From the NCBI GenBank assembly GCA_949316235.1, contig OX438758.1:12309731-12373730 (forward strand): a stretch of 64,000 nt of DNA, given 5' to 3'. The notes beneath the pieces were generated by a model. It was not told the DNA's origin, made no database searches, and saw only the letters and a list, made by a program, of their open reading frames with translations. Source of the stretch: Oegoconia quadripuncta. Lineage: Eukaryota; Arthropoda; Insecta; Lepidoptera; Autostichidae. Of the stretch, positions 44,424 through 56,400 are shown in pieces. Within the stretch, counting starts at the first letter, position 1, and every line of letters begins with the position of its first letter. The position numbers and the translations under genes were made by a program.

Positions 44424-47400
44424 TTATCTGGTGGTGGTGTTAAATTGGGAGTAGTAGTCGTCGGTGGGGGTGTTGGTGTAGACGACCTCGCGGAAATATT
44501 TCTCCTTCTCCTTCTGCTGGAGAGCCATGAGCTGGTTTTCCTCCATGAGCTGGCGAGCTATCTCCCTGAGGAGAAATGTGTATTGTAAATGTCAGATCCT
44601 GCGCACACACACGCGCATGTTATATTATACTACCCTATTACTATGTGGATTCACACAAAGAAAAATAATTGAACCAAATCGTCTCTTACATACTGTCGTT
44701 AACAGGGACTCAACAGCAGCGATAGGCTCACGGTGTCACTGGTGTCACAAATTAAAAAAAATGTTTATTTTCTCACCACAAATGACGCTTTACAAAGTGA
44801 TTTTAGGACTAGGTAATACATAGAACTCATTTGTGGGAAGACTGGTGCCTGAAAAGGAAGAACCAGAATTACAGGTCACTAGGCCCCCCAGCTATGGACA
44901 TAGTATATTAGAGCAGAGATATGGTGATTGAGGAAGAAACACTTAAGGAAAGATACAAACGAGAAGGAAATCACGAAACATAAGACCTGGTTCTTGGGAG
45001 TGGAGTTGTAGTGTTGTGGACTGTTTTTAACCCCCGACGAAAAACCACGGGTGTTACAAAAATTGTTAAAGGTAATCGTGGGTGTTGTTTAAAGCATTAG
45101 GCTATGGAGTTTGGAACACCAAAAAACTTAAGTTTGGATATTTCTGACCACCTCACTTGGGATAAAGGTAGTGGCGTTATCTCTCTCTCTATCTCTCTCT
45201 CATATTCTCTCTCTCTCTCTCTATCATCTCAACTCTCTCATACTCTATCATATCAACATCCTTTGGTTCCCACTGCTGGGCCAGTGTTATCCCACTGGAA
45301 GAAGATATGGGCGGTGCGGACACATTAGTGTCAGACTAGTGGCCACCTGACAGCGTGTTCAAGCTGCCCCTGTAGACCACCGACAGGCTTCAATTGAAAA
45401 CAACTGGCACCCTCTATTTAACAGGCCCTCCGAGGCATATAAATATTTATAGCCGAATGTCACGACTGGAAATAACTAGATGGCGGTTCTAATGTGCGGG
45501 AATAATCGTACAATCGCCACAACTATCTAAAAAGCAACTCGCTGCTGCTAAAATTGTCGCAGATAGCACAATTGTGTATGGATGATTATCATCTCCCTTG
45601 AGAACCAAGGTTTGTAACTAGTCATCTAAGTACTAGAACTTTTGCAATTTATTTATTTATAGAGATACTTTAATATGCTCGATATATTTAGGTTTCTTGC
45701 TGAACGATATCTTACGACGATCGTCGATTCTTCCAAAGCTGGAAGTAAGTAGTCCTCAGTTGGTAAATAATTATTGTTCGTCCTGTCTATGACTTTATCC
45801 TTTTATAGGAAAGCTTTAAGTGCAGCTTTCTCTTTAGGATTAAGGTGTAATATTGTTCTGTAATACCTTCACTCACACATACATAACACCCACACAACAA
45901 CAACCTTGCATCCCCACTGTTGGGGTACAGCCCGCAACGCCTTATATGCTAGTAATTTAATTGATTCTCTTATTTTTCACAGCGGAATACAATAATAGTT
46001 TTTGGCGGAATCAAGGAATCCTGGCGATGTGAAAGAGCTCTACAATTTGGTGAAAGTTGAGTATTTACCTCCTCGTCCTCTTGTCTTGGATGTCAAGGCG
46101 GGCCACCTCTCTCTGGATGGATTTGGCCAACGCCTGCCACTCCGCCTCCATTTTGTCTTCGGCGTCGCGTTTAGCCTGCGATGTGAACATTCATGAAATG
46201 ATACGTTTAAACGTTAGATAAGTTATCACTGGTAACACATTCATTACAGATTTTCGACCTTAAGCAACGAGGTATTTTAGACGAGAAGAGGTTGCGCAGT
46301 GTCCCGAACGCTGCCCATTCGTTAAGCAAATCTTACGCAGTAGGTATATTTTTGACGAGGTTCGAATAAACTGCCAACGTTGGTAAACAATATTAAAACG
46401 TGATAATTATAGAAAGCACACAAACAAGTTTTTTTATGACGTGTATCTTATTTGAGTATAATAAGATACACAACGGCATAAAAAAAAATCTGACATTCGG
46501 AACACATTCTGACATAAATAAATTGTTTTTTTTTTTATGCACAATGGTTTAGCACTTGACCTCAATCACACCTGATGCTAAGTGAAGATGAGGCCGAAGA
46601 TGATAGTGTACTGACAGGGAAACCCCATCTTATTTGGGAGACTGGCTCTCTTATCTTTATCTCTGACAACCGGAACACAACAATGCTATTAACATTGCTG
46701 TTTGGCGGCAGATTTAGATAAGATGGTGGTAGCTAGCCAGGCGGACATTTAAGAGAAAATTTTGCCAGACACAAAAAAACATGACTGCTTGCCTGATCAT
46801 TTTGATGATCCAGATGTTATTAACGCCCATTTTCTGAATGTGCCTGGCCCCTCAACGGTACCCCTCTCGGATCTTACTTATTTTGAACATCACCGATTTG
46901 GTGACGCGATTTTCATTTTAAAGACAGTGAATGAGAATGATGTGGCTAGATACATACTATCTACAAAATCAAATGCCTATGGTACAGATGGTATTGGAAG
47001 GGATATGATTTTGCTCACGCTTCCACGAACGCTATCAATAATAACAGCTATTGTCAATAAATCAATATCTTCTGGAACTGTACCTGCGGCGTGGAAAACT
47101 GCAATAGTTACACCTCTTCCTAAAATAGATAGCCCTTCAGATATGAAGGATTTAAGGCCTATCAGTGTCCTACCCTTCATGTCCAAAATACTTGAGAAAG
47201 TTATTTATATGCAATTGTCTAAGTATGTTGAGGACAATAATATTTTACCTGTAGTGCAATCTGGGTTTCGTAAGGGAAAAAGCACGGCATCTTCGTTACT
47301 GGACGTTGTGGATAATATACTTGTAGATCAGGATGATGGAAATGGTACAATACTGGCTTTTTTGGATTTCTCCCGGGCTTTTGATTGTATTAACATTTCT

Positions 47401-50400
47401 CTGTTACTTTCAAAGTTAGTTTATTATGGTCTGGATCATCAATCTGTTTGTTGGTTTCATAGCTATCTCAGCAATCGGCAACAATACGTTAAACTTGGGA
47501 AATTAGACGGTAAATCTTCACACTCGGCTCCGTCGCCTGTTAATCGTGGTGTGCCTCAGGGTTCGATACTTGGCCCTTTGCTGTTTATCATTTATAGTGC
47601 TGACCTTGCCAGGCAGATTGTTCATTCCAGATACCATCTGTACGCTGATGATGTTCAGATTTATATATCTGTGCCTCGTGGGAGAGGTTCTGAGGCCCTT
47701 CAGAATATCAATGATGATTTGAATAGGGTTTCGTATTGGTCAAAGAGAAATGCTTTAGAACTTAACCCCACTAAATCAAAATTTATGGTACTAGGCTCAA
47801 AAAAGCAAACCTCACATATTTTAGATCTGAACCCCGTAATTAATATATCTGGGAAAGGCATTGATCGCGTTAATGAAGCCAGGAACCTTGGTGTAATAAT
47901 GGACAGTGATTTGCGTTTTGAGACACATATACTGAATTTAGTACGAAGTTGCTTTTTTCGTTTGAAAATTCTTTATAAGGTAAGGAATTTTTTGAGTGAA
48001 GAGGTTCGTGTTACTCTGTGTGAATCTCTGATTTTGTCAAGGCTTAATTATGGGGATCTTGTTTATGGGCCGCGTCTGTACTCAAAAACTCATCGTTTGT
48101 TACAGCGAGTGCAAAATGCGTGTTGTCGTTTCTGTTATAACATCCCACCGCGTACACATATCTCACCATACTTAAACGACACATCGATCCTTAATATAGC
48201 ATCACGGAGGCAATTACACCTTGCTTGCCTGGTGTTCGACGTTCTAAAGTTTAAAGAACCAGAATATTTATATTCTAAGTTAAGGTTCTCACCTTTTCAT
48301 GACAGGTATAGTACTAGGCCAAGTCGCTTTCTATTGGCGGGCTATTGTCATAAGACCGTGGCATTTACAGGAAGTTTTCGTTACCAAGCCACAAAATGTT
48401 GGAATAACATACCTCCTCCTATAAGAATACTGAGATCTAAACCAACATTTAAATCCAAATGTAGATGTTTTTTGATGGAAAAGCAGAAGATTGGTATTCC
48501 AGACCGCTACCTTTCCACTGTCTTCCTATCATGACAATAATATATGAAGCAGTAGGGGGCTGTAGATTGGATCCATAGCTTGGGCATCACAAATCGAAAT
48601 ATTATAATATTAACGTCTATAGAATATGAAATCGAAAATTGCAATAATTTCTTAATTTTTCATTAATTATCAATTTATTCTATAATAATAATAAATTTGG
48701 TTCAATAACTTAATTAGGTACATATATTTTATTAATTGAATCCAATATGTTACGGGAATAATCTTACACAATATTCTTTTACCAATAACGTTAGTTTTAA
48801 TTTGATAACACCAAACACATTTCAACATTCCATTTGTCCCACGACCAACCCTCAGGTTTCAGCAGAATACCAGTGTTTTGCCCGCCTCGGGCAAATCCAT
48901 ACACTGAGCTGTAACCTTTTTGTATACTGCGGCACACACATAATATTTGTTTGTTTCTATACTTGTGTTTTTATTGTTTTAGTTGTATTTTTCATATGTA
49001 AAATTTATTATGTGTGTGTACATGGATGCAAATAAATGCTTATCTATCTATCTATCTATCTATCTAATATGCCCTACCACCAACCAAACCGAGTACTAAA
49101 TATGTACCCCGCTGGGGATCGAACCCGCGACTTCCAAATTATGAATACGATAACAGTCTCAAGTTTCGGAATGAATTCATGATATGGGGATACGATGAAC
49201 GTGAAGGAAAACATCGTGAGGAAACCTGCATGCCTGCATGAAATAACGATTCAAAGGCATGTGAATACCCCAACCCGCATTGGGTCAGCGTGGTGGACTA
49301 TGGCCCAAACTCCCTCATATACGAGGAAAGCCCTATATTCCGGCAGTGGGATGTTTACGGGCTGATGATGGGGATACGTATATAGTTTTACTGGCGTTCT
49401 TTCACACTACAACAGCAATGCCGGTGTTAACACTTAGCAACAGAAACAGGTAAGAGAGTGGCACTGATCCAGTCGGCCTCCTGCCAAACCGAGAGGCTTT
49501 TACCATCTGGTGAATTCATACATGCACATCGAAGCCACAGAGTTGACAATGGTAATGTTTTCCCTCAAATGAATGTAAAGGGCGTTGATACCTAAGTCAC
49601 AGCTCGTAATATCCGCCTTTTAGCGAAAACTGCTGCTCAGAGCGGTTGTTAGTTTTCCTTGTGATACCACCCGAGGCTCCTCACTGAACAGCACAGTTTA
49701 CACTACGACCCGCTTAGGCATTCACTTGAATATACACAGTCGTAATTGTAGTAACTCTATAATAATAGGTGGGTAATCAACTTACTTTGGAAGCAGCCAT
49801 CTGATCTTTCTGAGCTGCGTAGAACTTCTTCAGCTCCTCTTGGTTCATGCCCTTGTACATGAAACCGATGGCCCTGAAACATTATCATAATTGAAGAAGA
49901 CAGTAAATGCGAAAGTTTGGATGTTTATTTGTTGTTCAATTACGACGAAACGGATGAAGGGATTTGGATGAAATACATAGGTAGAATACACCCTGGATTA
50001 AGACATGGTATTTTATCCCGATAAAGGGAGTAGTTTCCGCAGGATAAACAAATTTCCGTGATAAAGGTCGAAGCCGCGGGCGGAAAGCTAGTATTATATA
50101 TTAGTTTTATAGTGTAACTACCTGTTCTTTCCGAGCGCGCTCTTAGCAACGTCCGGGTTCTCCGTGAGCATATCGGATGTAAGATTGTTGTACATCTCGG
50201 CCGTGTTGTCGGCCTCCTCCTGCTCCTTCATGATCTGCTCTAGCTGCTTCTTCTCGGCCGCCTAGAATGCAGATGTTTCAGCTATGACTCACAGGCAAAG
50301 TTGTAGAATACTGTATCGTCTGTCACACTGTTTTCGACTACGCTTGATATTAGCCAGGGCAGTCTTGTGGGTGGTTGGCGTTACACAAAATCGAGTTTAG

Positions 50401-53400
50401 TATCGTGCAAGTTACGGAATAATGTTTGTCTTGTTCGGTGACGGATAACACCGCGTAAGAAATCAGGAAATGGGGAATTACAAACGTATTGCGTAATGTA
50501 ACCCTGTCTATGGGCAGAGTTATTCCGTTCGGCTTGCCACTTCCACTGATGATTCAATGCCTTCTGCTACCACCACGCTCACTGTATCCAGGCACAGTCC
50601 GTGGTATATACGACAGGAAGGGGGCGAGCTTCACTCGACCTCCCTACACCGTAAACCGTCAAAAGCGATAAATGTTCTACATAGCTACTCGACTATAGGT
50701 TACTGTAAAAAAAAATCATGTTGTCCTATCGGTCGGACATAGCGGAATTACAATTCCTTGTAGTCCGATTAATCGAACCAACAGGAAAAAAGTTCATGTC
50801 CGATCGGTAGGGCAAAGGCAGTCGGACCACGTGGCCAGAGCGGGCCTCACGGCCGTTATGTATTTCATTGGCTACACTCTCATTTGCCGAGGGGGAGGTG
50901 GGAATCTTATTTTTCTATTACACACCCTATTACTTTCTTTAAATGGACTGGGGTCCAAGGTAGCAATAGAGTCACGTAGGGCACCGTCTACCTTCAGTAG
51001 GCGCCGTGTCGAGTGCCACTGTTGATCCTGGCTTACAGGAGTTACAGTGGGAGGAGTGAGGAGGTGGGATCTGTTGATTCCGTTATGATGTGATGTGCGT
51101 TATTCTGTAGTGACCTTACCAGTGCCTCATTGTAACGCAGGTTTGCCTGCCCCAGCCTGTAGCGGCACTCACGTTCCATCTTGTCCAGCTCGCCAGCTCT
51201 CGCGTCCCTAGCTTTTATAGCCATCTGTCGGCAAAAATTTACTAGTTTATTTCATTTTAGACGACCATTTAATTTTGCAGAATGGAATAGGACCAATCCG
51301 TCTCTTCCTACAGTGTAAGTAACGATGAGTACAACAGCATAAACCGGATGGGCAATGGCGTTAGTAATTTAGCGGCAGCTAAGCTGCAAAGAAATCTGCG
51401 ATCGCAAACCACCTAGCCTGTAGTGTGCGATAAGCACAAATCCTCCACTGCACAGCGATACAAACCCTTGGAACCTTCCTTGGATCCATGGACTTCCGAA
51501 GACTAATATTCGCATTGGAGTGGAGAGTAGCCCAATTGGTAATTATTATATTTGAACCTTACAATAAGGTTTTTTTATGCACAACGGGTTTTGCACTTGA
51601 CATTAATCATACCTGATGTTAAGTGAAGATGAGGCCGATGGTGGAAACGTACTGACCCGGACACCCCATCTTATTTGGGGGACTGGTTATCAGTGGCGTG
51701 CCCTCCATACAGGCAGAAATACAGTACCTATCCTAGCAAATTGTAAGCTTTCTTCGAAATTCATTGTCAAGACAGCGGATTCATACTAAGATAAGACTAA
51801 TTCCCCCAAATAAGATGGGGTTTTATTTGGGGGACTGGTTATCAGTGGCGTGCCCTCAATACAGACAGAAAGACAGTGCCTATCCGAGCACATCGTAAGC
51901 TTTATTCGAAATTCATTGTCAAGATAGCGGATTCATACATGTGAACAGAAAAGAAAATCTAAACAGTTGCAAAGATTGCTATAAGAGTAAGTTATTATTT
52001 TGTAGTTGTATTTTTTCTCAATTAATAGCAAATCTTATAATTCTGCCTACCCTGCGACAAAACGCTGCGCACACCACTGCTGGCTATCTATCTGACAACC
52101 GGAACACCACAATGATATTAACATTGCTGTTTGGCAGCAGATTTAGATAAGATGGTGGTAGCTAGCCAGGCGGACATTTATAAAATGCCATTTTTTAACC
52201 AACCAAACCGAGTACTAAACATGTATCCCGCTCGGAATCGAACCCGCTACCTCCGATTCGTAAACTCTACGTTGTTTACATTGAACCACGGAGGCGGAGG
52301 AGGTTCTAATTTTGAAGTCCTACAATCCTAATTAATTCAAATAACAATTTGCACTTTCATTAATATTGTAGATGCGAAAGTTTGTATGTGTGTTTGTTAC
52401 CTCTTCACGCATATAAGACTAGATGAATTTGGATATGAAAGGACCTGGATTTTTTTATTGAACCGATTTTGATGAAATTTTCCACGCAAACGAAATGGCG
52501 GACAACAGCTAGTTTTATTAATAAAAATAATAATAACAACTTTACAAAATTACCAATAATTTGAGTGCTGCGGTTCTTATCGCCGAAAGGTTGTTTTTTT
52601 TTATAGACAAAAAACGGGACTAATTAGAACCTTATCTCGAAATTCATTTTGCATAGTTTATAACATGATATGAGCGATTTTCAAATCGTATATTCTAAAT
52701 AAAGACTGAGTTTGTATCACTACTAAAGAAGAACAGTTTCGGGGCAGTGCAGATTGTCTTGGAGGATGGAATGTATAGTATTCTATGGTATGGTACAACA
52801 AACTAATATATACTTATAGGCACAGGACAACATTATATCATAAAAGTCTATATTTTATATGTATAAAAATATACAATAATATTCCTGATGCATACAAATC
52901 CCTGAATATCAGGAATTTTAAAACAGCAGTAAACAATTGGCTGATCTCAAAAGTATTTTATAGTATGCAGGAATTCTTTGACAACAAAGGCAAAATTTGA
53001 AGTTATGACTAAATTAGATATAATGTATGTAATAAACTTTAAATATAATGGCTTAATACTTATTGACTAATTTGTGATAATCATGTAAATTTGAATTGAC
53101 TTCTTGATCTGACGATGACATTTAATTATTTAGCATTTAGTGAATTTGGTAATTTATTGATTAATTCTTTGGTATTAATTATTTAATTTTATTATTGTAC
53201 ACCTTTACTGGTATGCTATAGCTGAACCTATTATTGTAATGTTACCAACTTGTCAAATACCTATAGTTTTGCAATAAATATCTTTGACTTTGACTATAAT
53301 TACACAAGGAGAACAAAAAAATACGGTCGTCAAAAAGTTCGTCGTCTGCGCTGTCTCTTTTCAGAAAAATATTTAAATAACTTCGTTGTTTTTAAAGAAC

Positions 53401-56400
53401 TATTTATGGGACTTGTATATTTCGGTGGCATTATTTATGCCCAATTTTTTGAGTTATAAATTATAATGATAGGTAAAGCAGTCTCTGCGTAAGAGAAAGA
53501 GGATTCCAGCAACACCTGACGCCATGCACACTTAAAATTATTATATATATTGAATAACTAATAACTACAGTAGCACAAATTTTTCCTTAGAGCACTATTT
53601 GGCACTATTTCACAACAGTTTTTTGACATTCTCAAACGCACGTGATACGTACGTAAGATCCATCTCGCAAACATCTTTGGAAATAGGTTTGAAACTGATA
53701 ACAACCCCTCTTTTTTGCGTTAGGAGTTAAGGAAAAATCATCTCCTAAACAACTTATTATACACCGTGTAACGGTTAAGTGTAGTCATATTTTAAGGGCT
53801 TGTTCTACCCATCAATACGAACAACTTTTACTATGGGGGCAACTTCGAAATCGCGAAAAAAAAATGAGCTGTTCCATAGAAAATTTCAATAACCTCCCGA
53901 TGCAATGTATGAAACAGCTGATTTTTTTTTCGCGATTTCGAAGTTGCCCCCATAGTAAAAGTTGTTCGTATTGATGGGTAGAACAAGCCCTTAAAATATG
54001 ACTACACTTAACCGTTACACCCTGTATAGATAGATAGTTTATTTGTATCTCCAGTCACACACATACCGTAAGTTCCAAAGCAATTGGATAAACATAATTT
54101 ATAACAATCCATAAAAGTAACATCAGGATACACTAGAGTATGTGTGTGCTACAGTCGTACAAATTGGTCATAGGTCAGTATGTATAATTGCTCACGAGAC
54201 AAACACTGATTTTCAGCTCTGCTATTACCCATTAGTAGTATTAGGTGTTGTTATCCCATAATCAATAACAAATTCTTACCATGTAAGCAGCTTCAGCCTT
54301 TTTACGCTCTTCCTCAGCCGCCTTTCGCTCCTGGACCTGCTGTTCCAACCACGAGTTTTTCTGCTCAGCCATTATCTTCTTACGCTCCTCGAAGTTCAGG
54401 TCTTCACCTTCGAACCTAACGAAATGTAATACATGTAATAAGTGAATGTTAGGGCATTCATTTGCACTAAAGTAGCACTTAGCATGACAGACGCGATAAA
54501 CGTTTATGTCGTGCGAGCAATTTGTCCTGCTCATTCGCTTGGACGAAATATACTACTATACCACATTTACTTCTGAGTGGCGCGCGACAACAATGTACAA
54601 TGTAATTCTATATACGGGGGCGTCTCATGATAAATGGAAAACCGGCCAAGTTTGAGTACGGGTCGAACCCTGAGGTTTACGTACAGTCTGAAATATATAC
54701 AATCTGAAGGGTTTAGCAGGCTAAGGAAGGAAGTGTGGCCCCTGTGAGAAATAGTTGAATTGGTAAATGTCAATTGTTTGTGACCTCATTATTAGTAATT
54801 AAATTACTCCAACTTTCAGCCCAGCTTTCATTATATTATTATAAATTATAAAGACTTATATGATTTTTTTCATAATTTTTTTTCGGTTTACTTTTCGTTT
54901 AATGTGATTCATTTCTGTGCATTTTTTATTTAGAACATGTCAAACATTTACAAACACAAACATTTACTGGTAAAAAATTGCGTCTAGCGCATCTCCTCGA
55001 GGCGGCAAGTTTTCATAATTGTACTTTCAAAAAAACTTGTTGGAAAGAGCAGTCAAAAAAATAAAATATTTATAAAATTATAGGATACACTCACATTACT
55101 AAGTAGCTGTGAATTTGTTATGATGCTTTAGCTGCTATGGATTAGGATATACACAAGTTTGAAAAAAAATGTTAAGAAACTACATTTTTGACATTATCTC
55201 TGTGACAGTTCAAGATAGAGGGCTGAGAGTTGGAGTGATTACTAGCAATGAGGCGACAAACAATTGACATTTACCAATTCAACTATTCCTCACAGGGGCC
55301 ACACGTCCTTTCCTTTTCTCATGAAATAATGAATATTTTTCAATAGTACTTTTGTTATATTGTTGTATAATTGCTGCAAGTATTTAAAAAAATATCCAAA
55401 ACGTCAATGATTTCCTGAGAAAACTTAATTTGTATTATGCAGGCATGTATAAGTAACCTACTCTATTTCAGACTGTACATGCTCAAAAATACCAAACTTT
55501 TTAGATTGATATACTTTATATGTGTAGTTAGTTACGTAGAAGTTTTTAAAAAAACGGTAAAATCAAGTTAGTCACGTAATTATTTCACAAACAAATCGAA
55601 ATTAATTATTTTTGGATTTTTTTGCTTAGCGCGCTCATTTAAAACGCGCGAACGGTCTAAAGATTGAAGTGTTACGTCTGATGTGTGGTCGACTATACAA
55701 TAAAACGTCTATAAATAAACAATACTTCTATGCCCCTCTAACATGAGGTTAACGTGTGACTTTTTCTCATTGTGTCTACTAACTTTTGCGCACTAGACAG
55801 GCCGACGGGCTCGCCATCAGAAGCTCTTGGCGGCAGCTGCTTCTTCAGCACATCCGGGTCGTTCAGGTCGAACTCGCGCCGGTCTTCCAGCCGCTGGTAC
55901 TGCTGCCGGTAATTATCAATCTCGGAGCCGATGCGCCTGCGCTCCTGTGTGTATTGTCGTGGAAATAAAATAATAATAATAATAATAATAAATATTTGGG
56001 GCACTTACACCAATCAGATTGGTGGTAGGGCATATTAAATGTCCGCCTGGCTAGCTACCACCATCTTATCTAAATCTAATAGCATTGTTGTGTTCCGGTT
56101 GTCAGTGATAAGATAGCCAGTCCCCCAAATAAGATGAGGTTTCCGGGTCAGTACGCTACCACCTTCGGCCTCATCTTCACTTAACATCAGGTTAAGGTTA
56201 AGGTCAAGTGCTAACCCGTTTGGATAAAAAAAATTGTTCGTATTCATCATACTAATATTTATCCCTCGCGGGATTCGAACCCGCAACCGTTGGTTTCGCT
56301 GACAGGGTAGAATCCACTACACCAATCGGTCGTCAAAATCACACTTAACTGTTCTTTTAAAAAAAAATAGTGTTCCATAATACGAATTAAGTAACCGCAA

